Below are positions 24,299-33,180 of a DNA stretch of 64,000 nt, one piece after another. Position 1 is the stretch's first letter; every line of letters starts with the position of its first letter. The notes beneath the pieces are model-generated. The model saw only the letters and a list, made by a program, of their open reading frames with translations, was not told the DNA's origin and did not search any database. The stretch is from CAVSUZ01 sp963791885. Its GTDB lineage: Bacteria > Pseudomonadota > Alphaproteobacteria > Acetobacterales > Acetobacteraceae. The position numbers were made by a program, and so were the translations under genes. The stretch is from contig CAWBUL010000004.1 of the NCBI GenBank assembly GCA_963791885.1, positions 186,001 to 250,000 on the forward strand, read 5' to 3'.

Positions 24299-25249
24299 AT
24301 GGAATATACCACTCTGGGTCGCACCGGCCTGAAGGTCAGTGTCGCGGGACTAGGATGCGGTGGTTTCAGCCGGCTCGGATTGGCCACCGGCAAAACCGAG
24401 GCCGAGGCTATTGCGGTAGTCCGCGCCGCACTCGATCTCGGCGTGAATTTCATCGACACGGCGGCGCCATACCGCACCGAACATGTGGTCGGTGAAGCAA
24501 TCCACGGGCGGCGCGATCAGGTTGTGCTCGCCACCAAGGCAACAGTGTTCCGCGGCAACGACCCTGTTTCGTCTGCCGATGTCGTTGCCAGCCTCGACAA
24601 TTCGCTGCGCCTGCTGAAAACCGACATGATCGATGTGTTTCAGTGCCACGCCGTGCGGCCGCACATGTACCCGCACGTGCGCGACGCCATCCTGCCGGCG
24701 CTGCTGAAGGAGCAACGGAAGGGAAAATTCCGCTTCGTCGGCATCACCGAGACGGCAGAGGATCCGGAACACCTCATGCTGGCCGAGGCTGTTTCCGATG
24801 GCCTTTGGGACACCGCGATGCTGGCCTTTTCCATGATGAACCAGAATGCAAGGCAAGCGGTCTTTCCCCTGACCCGCTCCAACAAGGTCGGCACGCTGAT
24901 GATGTTCGCCGTGCGCCGGATTTTTGCCCGGCCCGAACGCCTGCAGGCCGCCATGAAGGAGCTTGCGGATGCTGGACAGGTTCCGGCAGACCTTGCCTCG
25001 CAATCCGACCCGCTCGGATTCCTGGTGCACAAAGACGGAGCAAGCAGCGTGACAGATGCAGCCTATCGATACGTCCGGCACGAACCCGGTGTGGATGTCG
25101 TGCTGTTCGGCACCGGGGACCAAGCGCATCTGCGCACCAACATCGAATCCCTGCTGAAGCCGCCCTTGCCCCTGGCGGATCGAGAGCGGCTGGACCGTTT
25201 ATTCGGCCATCTGATCGGCGTCGGCCTCGACATCCCAGGGCAAGGCTGA
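24299..25249 (+). CDS. Aldo/keto reductase
   Basis: 316-residue NADPH-dependent oxidoreductase with the (beta/alpha)8 fold. The catalytic tetrad is readable: Asp53 in FIDTAAPY, Tyr58, Lys80 in VVLATKA and His117 in QCHAVR. GITETAEDPEH and the late FGTGDQAHLRTNIESLL supply the cofactor-binding C-terminal part. The substrate is unknown. Its stop overlaps the start of the kinase gene as TGATG at 25247-25251, so the two are probably one operon. Confidence 0.88.
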   Translation: MEYTTLGRTGLKVSVAGLGCGGFSRLGLATGKTEAEAIAVVRAALDLGVNFIDTAAPYRTEHVVGEAIHGRRDQVVLATKATVFRGNDPVSSADVVASLDNSLRLLKTDMIDVFQCHAVRPHMYPHVRDAILPALLKEQRKGKFRFVGITETAEDPEHLMLAEAVSDGLWDTAMLAFSMMNQNARQAVFPLTRSNKVGTLMMFAVRRIFARPERLQAAMKELADAGQVPADLASQSDPLGFLVHKDGASSVTDAAYRYVRHEPGVDVVLFGTGDQAHLRTNIESLLKPPLPLADRERLDRLFGHLIGVGLDIPGQG

Positions 25250-26259
25250 TGCCGCGTTTCGAGCTCATCGGTATCGGCAACGCGATCGTGGACGTGCTCG
25301 CCAGCGCCGAGGACACCTTTCTGTCGCGCCATGACATGCGCAAAGGGTCGATGACGCTGATCGATGCGGAAACAGCCGAAGCGCTCTATGCCGCCATGCC
25401 GCCCGGCAAGGAATCGAGCGGTGGATCGGCGGCCAATACCTGCGCCGTCGCGGCGGGGCTTGGCGCGCGCGTCGCGTATCTCGGCAAGGTCGCCGACGAT
25501 CCGCTCGGCGCGGCATTCCGACACGACATCGGCAACGTCGGCGTACATTTTCCTTCCACACCGCTGTCCGGTGGCGCGCCCACCGCACGGTGTCTGATCC
25601 TCGTGACGCCGGATGCGCAGCGCACGATGCACACCTATCTCGGTGCCTGCGTTGCATTCAGTGAAGCGGATGTGGACGAGGCTCTAATCGCCGATTCATC
25701 GTTCCTGTATCTCGAAGGCTATCTGTTCGATCCACCTGCTGCGCAGGCTGCTTTTCGCCGCGCCGTGCGCGCCGCGCATCATGCGAGCCGCAAGGTGGCG
25801 CTATCACTATCGGACGCCTTCTGTGTCGACCGCCACCGCGCCGCCTTCCGCGACCTGCTTCAGGAAGTGGACATTCTCTTTGCCAACGAAGTGGAAATCA
25901 CCAGCCTCTATGAGGTGAACAGCTTCGAAGAGGCCCGCGAACGTGCGCGTGCTGATGTGGAACTCGCCGCTTTGACACGCAGCGAGGAGGGCAGCGTCAT
26001 CATGCGCGGCAAGGAGACGATCCCGATCGCCGCCGAACCCACAACCGTTGTCGACACCACGGGCGCCGGCGATGCCTACGCGGCAGGCTTCCTCGCCGGA
26101 CTCGCGCGCGGCCTACCGCTCGCCGATTGCGGCCGCCTCGCGAGCATCGCAGCGGCCGAAGTTATCAGTCATTTCGGCGCGCGGCCTGAGGCCGACCTTC
26201 AGGAGTTGGCGAGTGATTTGGTTGTTCGTGGAAGAGGTGTGAGCGCCACGCGGCGCTGA
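25249..26259 (+). CDS. PfkB-family sugar/adenosine kinase
   Basis: 336 residues from the ATG at 25249 (MPRFELIGIGNAIVDVLASA). The N-terminal GGSAANT loop and the C-terminal signature DTTGAGDAYAAGFLAGLARG, with the catalytic Asp in GAGD, are clear. The arrangement resembles bacterial adenosine kinase-like PfkB proteins, and the substrate could be adenosine or a sugar. Translation is coupled to the upstream aldo/keto reductase. A frame from 24643 reading through the reductase in another frame is rejected. Confidence 0.87.
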   Translation: MPRFELIGIGNAIVDVLASAEDTFLSRHDMRKGSMTLIDAETAEALYAAMPPGKESSGGSAANTCAVAAGLGARVAYLGKVADDPLGAAFRHDIGNVGVHFPSTPLSGGAPTARCLILVTPDAQRTMHTYLGACVAFSEADVDEALIADSSFLYLEGYLFDPPAAQAAFRRAVRAAHHASRKVALSLSDAFCVDRHRAAFRDLLQEVDILFANEVEITSLYEVNSFEEARERARADVELAALTRSEEGSVIMRGKETIPIAAEPTTVVDTTGAGDAYAAGFLAGLARGLPLADCGRLASIAAAEVISHFGARPEADLQELASDLVVRGRGVSATRR

Positions 26260-26368
26260 ACAGGTCACCGGCCCGATAGGACCCGCCAGGTACTAATTGG
26301 TAATTAATCGTTCCTAAACCTGCTCAAAGGCAAACAACGCGGGAACGGTTCGGGGACGACCGAGAGAA

Positions 26369-26776
26369 ATGAGCATTTCGGAAACCAGGCGCGTCATCCT
26401 TGATGAGGACGAACTGCGAGCAGCTGTAACCAACTGTCCAAGCGTGGCGAACGCGCTGGGGTTGTCTGGGGCAGCCGTCGGCAGGGTCACCTTCATGCCG
26501 GCAGACGGCTGCGTGATGTTCAACACGGATTCCGAACCCGTCAGAATTGCGGCCGAGGGCCTCGTGGCGCTCATGGTGGCTGACTGCCTCCGCCTCGGCG
26601 TGCCGTTGCCGAGAAACGGCGCCAAGAACCTGAAGGTCCTTGCGAATGGCGTGGAACTCGCCATCGACCTGAAAACCGAGGGCGGCAAGCGGTCCGATAA
26701 TTCGGCCCCAAAGCCGAACGACCGGTTTTCGAGGGCCATGGTGTGGCCGACAAGCCGGGAGGTGTTGAAGGTCTAG
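26369..26776 (+). CDS. Hypothetical protein
   Basis: 135 residues, mixed alpha/beta, with no signal peptide or transmembrane segment. The stretches RVTFMPADGCVMFNTDSEPV and LMVADCLRLGVPLPRNGAKN look like real protein but match no family I recognise. It stands alone, convergent with the amidase gene, with 44 bp between the stops. Confidence 0.6.
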   Translation: MSISETRRVILDEDELRAAVTNCPSVANALGLSGAAVGRVTFMPADGCVMFNTDSEPVRIAAEGLVALMVADCLRLGVPLPRNGAKNLKVLANGVELAIDLKTEGGKRSDNSAPKPNDRFSRAMVWPTSREVLKV

Positions 26777-26820
26777 ATCTCAGCGCGCAGACAACTGCAT
26801 GAGCCGGCGCGCGATTTCCG

Positions 26821-28230
26821 TCACTGCAACGCGGGCCGCTTATCCGCCCAAGGCTGCACGGTCTCGAACGCCGCCGAAGCCTGCAGTACGCCCAGATCAT
26901 CAAACCGCCGGCCGACGATCTGCAATCCGACCGGCAGCCCATCCTTCGTAAACCCGCACGGCACGTTCGCTGCCGGATTCCAGGACATGTTGAAGGGGTA
27001 GGAGAAATGCGCCCACTCGATCCAGTTCCACTGATGCTGCGGCCAGTGCTCCGGCATCAGGCGCTCCGCTGGGAACGCTGCGACTGAAACTGACGGTGTG
27101 AGCAGGAAGTCCCAGTCGCCGAACCAGCGGTGGATGGCAGCGACATAGGCCATCTTCCGCTCTTTCAGGGTCAGATACTCCACCACACTCATGTCCCGCC
27201 CGTCCTTGATGCAGGCGACTAAGCCGGGATCCATCTGCGACTCCCATTTCGGCAGATGCACCGCGAGACGCGCCATGTGCGCCGCCCAGAACGCCATGAT
27301 CAGCTCCGGCCCGTCCTTTGCCCAAGGCGTCGGCACCTGCTCCACCGTCGCGCCCAGTTCCTCGAACCGCCGCACCGCCCGCTGCACCAGCGCGGCGACG
27401 TCAGGATCAACTCGCGCATGGCCCAGATCGGGACTGAACGCGATGCGCTTGCCACGGACGCCCTCGTGCAGCCGCCCGACATAATCCGTGGGCCCCGCCT
27501 CCAGCGATGTGTGATCCAGCGGATGAGGACCTGCCATTGCGCCCAGGAACAGCGCGCCGTCCGTCACCGTGCGGGTCATCGGCCCCATATGGCTCGTGTA
27601 ATCGCCCACACTGACGGGATAGTACGGCACTCGCCCGAATGTCGGCTTCAGCCCAAACACGCCGCAGAAGTGCGACGGCATGCGGATTGAACCAGCGCCG
27701 TCGCTGCCCTGATGCAGCGGTCCAAATCCTGCCGCCGCCGCCGCGCCTGCTCCGGCCGAGGACGCGCCCGCGTTATACCCATGCTTCCACGGATTATGCG
27801 TGATGCCGGTCAATGGCGAGTGACTCACCCCGGTCCAGCCGAATTCCGACGTGGTGGTCTTCCCCAGGATGATCGCACCCTGCGCCTTCAACCGGGGAAC
27901 GATCGGCGTGTCCTCGCTCGGCTGATTGTCCTTGAAGATCAGGCTCCCGTGCTGCGTCGGCATATCCTTCGTGTTCGCCAGGTCCTTGATCGTCACCGGC
28001 ACGCCATGCAGCGACCCCACCGCGCCGTCCTTCATCAGCACCGTTTCCGCAGCCCGCGCCGCATCCATCGCCTGATCCGCGGCCAGATAGGCGAATGCAT
28101 TTACCTTCGGCTCCAGTGCGGTGATCCGCTCCAGCAAACCGCGCATCACCTCCACCGGAGAGATCTGCTTGGTGCGGATCATCTCCGCCATCTGCGTTGC
28201 AGGCGTAAATCCCAGGTCCTCGCTGTTCAT
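26821..28230 (-). CDS. Amidase signature family enzyme
   Basis: 469 residues from the ATG at 28230 (MNSEDLGFTPATQMAEMIRT). The Ser-cisSer-Lys triad is visible: Lys82 in VTIKDL, serines 157/158 in GASSAGAG and Ser181 in GAGSIRMPS. This fits an amide or ester hydrolase of the AS family, such as an aryl-acylamidase or indoleacetamide hydrolase-like enzyme, but the substrate is unknown. Longer frames into the S10 gene are not needed. It follows the S10 peptidase on the same strand with 24 bp between them. Confidence 0.9.
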   Translation of the reverse strand: MNSEDLGFTPATQMAEMIRTKQISPVEVMRGLLERITALEPKVNAFAYLAADQAMDAARAAETVLMKDGAVGSLHGVPVTIKDLANTKDMPTQHGSLIFKDNQPSEDTPIVPRLKAQGAIILGKTTTSEFGWTGVSHSPLTGITHNPWKHGYNAGASSAGAGAAAAAGFGPLHQGSDGAGSIRMPSHFCGVFGLKPTFGRVPYYPVSVGDYTSHMGPMTRTVTDGALFLGAMAGPHPLDHTSLEAGPTDYVGRLHEGVRGKRIAFSPDLGHARVDPDVAALVQRAVRRFEELGATVEQVPTPWAKDGPELIMAFWAAHMARLAVHLPKWESQMDPGLVACIKDGRDMSVVEYLTLKERKMAYVAAIHRWFGDWDFLLTPSVSVAAFPAERLMPEHWPQHQWNWIEWAHFSYPFNMSWNPAANVPCGFTKDGLPVGLQIVGRRFDDLGVLQASAAFETVQPWADKRPALQ

Positions 28231-28253
28231 TCGCACTCCCTTCGGTTCGATGC

Positions 28254-29717
28254 TTACACCGGCGCCGTGATCATACTCTGCACCGCATCCCGCAACGCCT
28301 GACGTGTTGCGTCGCGCGCATACACCATGTGTCCGGACGGGAAACACATCAGCCGTACGCGGTCCGGCGCGCCGATATCCGGTAACGCACCCAGAATCAG
28401 CTTCGTCGCGAAGTACGGCGTGATCACGTCATATAACCCATGGGCGATTAGCACACGCAAACGGCTATCCACAGCCAGAGCCACCCGCATCGCCGTCACC
28501 AATTCCGGTGGGCTCCGTGCCTGCCAATCCCATTGTCGTGCCACGCTGCGATCAACGCTCCGGTATGTTCGGTCCGGATGCCATCCCAGCCGGTCGTATA
28601 CGCTCGCCATCGCCTCACTCAGCGGCGCATTCAGCCGGGCCGTGATCGGATCGGGTTCGGGAAACCAGGGATTTTGCTCCTCCGCCTTTGGATCCGTCAC
28701 CGTCGCATCGTACGGACTGCCCACACGCTCCGGATTACGAAGGTCCAGAAACGTCCGTGCATCGATCTGCCCGTGCATACGCCGCACCAACGCCGGATCG
28801 AGACCCGTCAGAGCCGAAACCCGAGCCGTGACTCGATCCAGCGCCGCCGGATTGCGCGCGACGACCAACTGGTCACGCAGAAAATCACCTGCTGCGTAGG
28901 CCTCCACATCCGCTAGCGCCGCCTCGGTTACGTCGCCCTCCGCCGACCGCTGCACGGCGGTCATGCTCGGCAACAACTCCACCCAGCGCAGCGGATCGAA
29001 TGCCGTGGACCGGCCGCCTGCATCGAGCAGGGGCGAAATCAGCACCATGCCGTCGACGCCGACCCCCTGTCCGGATTGCAGCACCCGCGTGATGCGCGGA
29101 ACGCGTAACCCGCTATAGCTCTCACCCGCCAAATACTTCGGCGATACCAGGCGCCGGTTCGCGTCCAGCCAGAGCTGGATCACTTGGGCGAAGCCGGCCA
29201 CATCCCCCGAAACCGATAGCCATCGCTTGCGTACCGCCGGATCCGTGCTGATGAACCGGCTAAACCCGGTCTCCACCGCGTCGATGAACACCAGGTCGGC
29301 AAAGTCCAGCCAGGTCTCCGCGTTGTCCAGCAGCGCGGGTGGACTAGACGGCACGCTGTCCATCGCGATCCGCCATGGCCCGAAGCCGCCGAGCTGCACG
29401 TAGGCCGACGAAAATCCCGGGCCGCCATTGAATGCGAACATCACTGGACGCTGCGCCGGATCGGCCCCATCCAGCGTGTAAGCGATCGTCGCGATCTCCG
29501 CCTCTGGCGCGCCCTCCGGGCCTGGGACCTGGATGGCTTGTGCTTCCGCCGTGAAGTGCAGCGTCCGGCCCGGTAGGCTTACGCTGTGTCGCGTGAAAGT
29601 CGGCTCCGGCAGGTGTGCGGGCGCCGCCCCGGACGGCCGCGCCGTTTGCGCGCGCGCCGCAGCGGGGGCCGCGGTCAAGGCTGCCGCGAGCACGACCCGG
29701 CGGGAGAGTGTATTCAT
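28254..29717 (-). CDS. Secreted serine carboxypeptidase-like hydrolase (peptidase S10)
   Basis: 487 residues from the ATG at 29717, with a Tat- or Sec-like signal (MNTLSRRVVLAAALTAAPAA). S10 features are FAFNGGPGFSSAYVQ (oxyanion region), GESYSG with nucleophile Ser200, Asp in GLYDVITPYFA and His in CFPSGHMVY. Such alpha/beta hydrolases remove C-terminal residues or act as acyltransferases in the periplasm. It is divergent from glpK with only a 30-bp gap. Reading upstream to 30275 would overlap glpK antisense and is rejected. Confidence 0.87.
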   Translation of the reverse strand: MNTLSRRVVLAAALTAAPAAARAQTARPSGAAPAHLPEPTFTRHSVSLPGRTLHFTAEAQAIQVPGPEGAPEAEIATIAYTLDGADPAQRPVMFAFNGGPGFSSAYVQLGGFGPWRIAMDSVPSSPPALLDNAETWLDFADLVFIDAVETGFSRFISTDPAVRKRWLSVSGDVAGFAQVIQLWLDANRRLVSPKYLAGESYSGLRVPRITRVLQSGQGVGVDGMVLISPLLDAGGRSTAFDPLRWVELLPSMTAVQRSAEGDVTEAALADVEAYAAGDFLRDQLVVARNPAALDRVTARVSALTGLDPALVRRMHGQIDARTFLDLRNPERVGSPYDATVTDPKAEEQNPWFPEPDPITARLNAPLSEAMASVYDRLGWHPDRTYRSVDRSVARQWDWQARSPPELVTAMRVALAVDSRLRVLIAHGLYDVITPYFATKLILGALPDIGAPDRVRLMCFPSGHMVYARDATRQALRDAVQSMITAPV

Positions 29718-29747
29718 GCGCCCAGTCTGGACCACTCGGAGGCATGC

Positions 29748-31235
29748 ATGAAGCGGCTCATTGGGGCCATCGATCAGGGCACCACCAGCACCCGTTTCAT
29801 CGTCTTCGACCGGGCGGGAGACACCGTTGCCCTGGCGCAGCGCGAGCACCAGCAGATCTTCCCCAACCCCGGCTGGGTCGAACACGATCCAACCGAAATC
29901 TGGACCAACACCCAGGCCGTGATCAGCGAGGCTCTGCAAGCCGGGAGCCTCTCGCTTCACGATCTCGCCGCCATCGGCATTACCAATCAGCGCGAAACGA
30001 CGCTGCTCTGGAACCGAAACACCGGCGAACCCCTGCACAACGCCCTGGTCTGGCAGGATACGCGCGTCGATCCGCTCGTCGCCGAGTTCGCCCGGGACGG
30101 CGGTCAGGACCGCTTCCGCCCTCGAACCGGCCTGCCGCTCGCCAGCTATTTCAGTGCCCTCAAGCTGCGCTGGCTGCTCGACAACGTGCCCAACGCCCGG
30201 GCCCGCGCCGAAGACGGTGCGCTCTGCTTCGGCACCATCAATTCCTGGCTGATGTGGCACTTGACCGGGGAACACGTCACAGATGTTACCAATGCCGGCC
30301 GCACCATGCTGATGAATCTGGCCACGCTCGATTGGGATGAATCGCTGCTTGCCGCTTTCGGCATTCCGCGCGTGGTCCTGCCGCGCATAGTGTCATCGTC
30401 CGACGTGTTCGCGGAAGCGCGCGGCGTTCTCGCAGGTGTGCCCGTCGCCGGCATCCTAGGCGACCAGCACGCCGCACTTGTCGGTCAGACCTGCTTCCGA
30501 CCCGGCGAAGCCAAAAACACCTACGGCACCGGCTGCTTCCTACTCATGAACACCGGCACCGAACCGGTCCCATCGCGGGCCGGTCTGCTCACCACGCTCG
30601 GCTACAAGTTCGGCAACAGCCCCGCCGTGTACGCACTGGAAGGCTCCATCGCCATCACCGGCGCCCTGGTGCAATGGCTACGCGACAATCTACGGATGAT
30701 TGGCTCCAGCGCCGACGTCGAAGCGCTCGCCGCCTCCGTGCCGGACAATGGCGACGTCTACATTGTGCCCGCCTTCTCCGGCCTCTACGCACCGTATTGG
30801 CGCGCCGACGCGCGCGGCATCATCGCTGGCCTGACCCGCTTCTCCAACGCTGGCCATCTCGCCCGCGCCGTGTTGGAGGCCACCGCCTACCAGACCTGCG
30901 ACGTCACGCAGGCGATGGAGCGCGATAGCGGCCTTCCCACCACCTCTCTCCGCGTCGACGGCGGCATGACCCGCAACCGCGCGCTTATGCAATTTCAGGC
31001 CGATATGCTCGGCGTGGATGTGCTGCTGCCGCACACCGCCGAAACCACCGCCCTCGGCGCGGCTTACGCGGCGGGCCTCGCTGTCGGCTTGTGGACCAAC
31101 ACCGACGAACTCGCGCACCACTGGCGCGTCGCCCAACGCTTCACGCCGGCAATGGATGCTGCCGAGCGCGACCGCCGTGCCGCATCCTGGCACAAGGCGG
31201 TGGAGCGGTCGTTCGGTTGGAAAGCTTCAGGCTGA
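29748..31235 (+). CDS. glpK: Glycerol kinase
   Basis: 495-residue FGGY kinase that phosphorylates glycerol to sn-glycerol 3-phosphate. The ATG at 29748 has CGGAGG about 6 bases upstream. Clear family features are AIDQGTTSTRFIVFD (9-23), GITNQRETTLLWNR, WQDTRVDPLVAEF, GDQHAALVGQTCF, KNTYGTGCFLL and the C-terminal LRVDGGMTRNRALMQFQADM. Glycerol-phosphate dehydrogenase or regulator genes are not nearby. The full length matches the family. Confidence 0.95.
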   Translation: MKRLIGAIDQGTTSTRFIVFDRAGDTVALAQREHQQIFPNPGWVEHDPTEIWTNTQAVISEALQAGSLSLHDLAAIGITNQRETTLLWNRNTGEPLHNALVWQDTRVDPLVAEFARDGGQDRFRPRTGLPLASYFSALKLRWLLDNVPNARARAEDGALCFGTINSWLMWHLTGEHVTDVTNAGRTMLMNLATLDWDESLLAAFGIPRVVLPRIVSSSDVFAEARGVLAGVPVAGILGDQHAALVGQTCFRPGEAKNTYGTGCFLLMNTGTEPVPSRAGLLTTLGYKFGNSPAVYALEGSIAITGALVQWLRDNLRMIGSSADVEALAASVPDNGDVYIVPAFSGLYAPYWRADARGIIAGLTRFSNAGHLARAVLEATAYQTCDVTQAMERDSGLPTTSLRVDGGMTRNRALMQFQADMLGVDVLLPHTAETTALGAAYAAGLAVGLWTNTDELAHHWRVAQRFTPAMDAAERDRRAASWHKAVERSFGWKASG

Positions 31236-31388
31236 AGGCGCTTTTAGCGTCAGTCCGCGTAAGCCGGAATCCAGCGAAATATCGATCTGTTACGGGCAAG
31301 ACTCAGGGCCACTCATCCGAGCGGGCACACTGGACGAAAGCATTCTGGTTGGAATATAGGACTAGTTGAACTTCTGGATGAAGTGAAA

Positions 31389-31628
31389 ATGATCACCGTT
31401 GGGGCCTTTGAGGCGAAGACGCACCTGTCGATGCTGCTGGAGCGAGTGGCAGCCGGCGAGGAGGTCGTCATCACCAAGCATGGCAAACCCGTAGCCCGGT
31501 TGGTGGGCGCACAGCAGACGGACCGTGTGCGCGTGAATGCTGCATTCGAGAAGCTGAAGGCACTGCGCAAAGGCACTACACTCGGTGGTCTTTCGTGGAA
31601 GAAGCTTCACGATGAAGGACGGCCATGA
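31389..31628 (+). CDS. vapB: VapB/Phd-type antitoxin
   Basis: 79 residues from the ATG at 31389 (MITVGAFEAKTHLSMLLERV); a GTG at 31383 is an alternative. This is the Phd/YefM-like fold with AGEEVVITKHGKPVARLVG, typical of type II antitoxins that bind operator DNA and their toxin. The stop overlaps the vapC start by 4 bp (31625-31628), as in most vapBC operons. Confidence 0.87.
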   Translation: MITVGAFEAKTHLSMLLERVAAGEEVVITKHGKPVARLVGAQQTDRVRVNAAFEKLKALRKGTTLGGLSWKKLHDEGRP

Positions 31629-32569
31629 GCGAGGTGGTAGTCAATTCCTCCATTGCCTTGACCTGGTGTTTTGACGATGAGGCGACCCAGGAGACCGATA
31701 AACTGTTCGCGTGCGTGCGCGATGATGGTGCTGTGGTACCGGGGTTATGGTACCTGGAGTTAAGCAATGTCCTTCTCCAGGCCGAAAAGCGCGGCCGAAT
31801 CAGCGCCGACGACATTGCGACACGGCTGGACCTCATCGCGGAACTGCCGATTTCAGTCGATCAGGAGACCACGGTTCGGGCTTGGCGCCAGATTCTAACT
31901 CTGGCACGAGCCGAGCGGCTGACAACCTACGAAGCGACCTACCTTGAGCTTGCGATACGTCGAGGGCTCCCACTCTTGACCAGGGATGACGAGCTGGCGC
32001 AGGCGGCAATGCGAGTGGGAGTGAATGTACCTCCCATCCCCAGCCTCCACTTAACAGCCGCAGCGAACGCATCCACGCCATCCGTTTGCCGCCCCCCCTG
32101 CCACGCCGTAAACCACCCCAGGTCCACACGGAACCGAGCGTGCCCGCCACGATACAGCAACCTGTCTTCGCGAGACTCACGCGCGCAGCGATCTTTCTCG
32201 TCGCGACCATCAACCCCGACGACGTGCACGCCCCGACCGTCCGCACCTTCTGCGCTGACCTCTCCGCCCTGCTCCGCGCCGTTGGCTTCCGCGACCTGGA
32301 TGGACAGCTCTCCTGCGTCATGGCCTTCGGCTCCGACGCGTGGGACCGACTGTTCGGCACATCGAAACCGAAAGATCTGCACCCGTTCCGCGAGATCCAC
32401 GGCCGGCATCACGCCGTCGCCACCCCCGGCGACATCCTCTTCCATATCCGCGCCACGCGCATGGATCTATGCTTCGAACTCGCCACCCAGATCATGGCGC
32501 GCCTCACCGGCGCAGTCTCTGTCGTCGACGAAGTGCACGGCTTCAACTACTTCGACGATCGCGACCTGA
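31625..32569 (+). CDS. vapC: VapC-like PIN domain protein with altered active site and run-on C-terminus
   Basis: The PIN domain occupies residues 1-136 and would normally be an RNase toxin. Two of four catalytic acidic positions differ: the first Asp is Asn7 (VVNSSIAL, codon AAT) and the Asp in TYDA is Glu103 (LTTYEATYLE). Glu45 and Asp121/122 remain. After GVNVPPIPS no stop occurs, and the frame continues 175 residues through low-complexity Ser/Pro/Arg sequence that is simply the dyp gene in another frame. The native stop has probably been lost. Activity is doubtful. Confidence 0.75.
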   Translation: MSEVVVNSSIALTWCFDDEATQETDKLFACVRDDGAVVPGLWYLELSNVLLQAEKRGRISADDIATRLDLIAELPISVDQETTVRAWRQILTLARAERLTTYEATYLELAIRRGLPLLTRDDELAQAAMRVGVNVPPIPSLHLTAAANASTPSVCRPPCHAVNHPRSTRNRACPPRYSNLSSRDSRAQRSFSSRPSTPTTCTPRPSAPSALTSPPCSAPLASATWMDSSPASWPSAPTRGTDCSAHRNRKICTRSARSTAGITPSPPPATSSSISAPRAWIYASNSPPRSWRASPAQSLSSTKCTASTTSTIAT

Positions 32570-33180
32570 TCGGCTTCGTCGACGGTACGGAAAACCCGGT
32601 GGACCAGGCAGCGATCGACGCCACCATCATTGGCGAGGAAGATGCGTCCTTCGCCGGCGGCAGCTATGTCATCGTGCAGAAATATCTGCACGACCTGACC
32701 CGCTGGAACATGCTCCCGACTGAGGAGCAGGAAAGGATCATCGGACGCAAGAAACTCTCCGACATCGAGCTGGATGATTCCGTCAAACCGTCCTTCGCCC
32801 ACAATGCGCTGACATCGATCGAGGAAGACGGCAAGCCGCTGGAGATCGTGCGGGACAACATGCCGTTCGGCGATGTCGGCAAGGGCGAGTTCGGCACGTA
32901 TTTCATCGGTTACGCCCGTTCCCCGACCCGGATCGAGCGCATGCTGACCAACATGTTCGTCGGCAATCCGCCCGGCAACTACGACCGGTTGCTGGATTTC
33001 AGCCGTGCGGTTACCGGAACGCTGTTCTTCGTACCCGCGGAAACTTTCCTCGAAGACGTCGCACCGAACGCCGAACCCCCAACGAATGCCGCCGATACCG
33101 ACGAACGCCAGGACAAGCCCAAGCCTCGCTCCGACGGCTCGCTCGGGATCGGCTCATTGAAAGAAGGAAGCAGGACGTGA
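32140..33180 (+). CDS. DyP-type heme peroxidase, encapsulin cargo
   Basis: 346 residues from the GTG at 32140 (PATIQQPVFARLTRAAIFLV), chosen because homologues begin there; a TTG at 32086 is the alternative. The diagnostic GFVDGTENP motif places the catalytic Asp at 148. The last residues, DGSLGIGSLKEGSRT, form an encapsulin-targeting peptide (SLGIGSLK core). The start lies within the run-on vapC frame. It overlaps the encapsulin gene as ATGA at 33177-33180. The likely role is peroxide-dependent oxidation inside a protein shell. Confidence 0.93.
   Translation: MPATIQQPVFARLTRAAIFLVATINPDDVHAPTVRTFCADLSALLRAVGFRDLDGQLSCVMAFGSDAWDRLFGTSKPKDLHPFREIHGRHHAVATPGDILFHIRATRMDLCFELATQIMARLTGAVSVVDEVHGFNYFDDRDLIGFVDGTENPVDQAAIDATIIGEEDASFAGGSYVIVQKYLHDLTRWNMLPTEEQERIIGRKKLSDIELDDSVKPSFAHNALTSIEEDGKPLEIVRDNMPFGDVGKGEFGTYFIGYARSPTRIERMLTNMFVGNPPGNYDRLLDFSRAVTGTLFFVPAETFLEDVAPNAEPPTNAADTDERQDKPKPRSDGSLGIGSLKEGSRT

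Noticed and set aside
31625..32569. Genuine long VapC fusion protein
   Set aside because: The extra 175 residues are Ser/Pro/Arg-rich and mostly the dyp sequence in another frame, so they are not an added domain.
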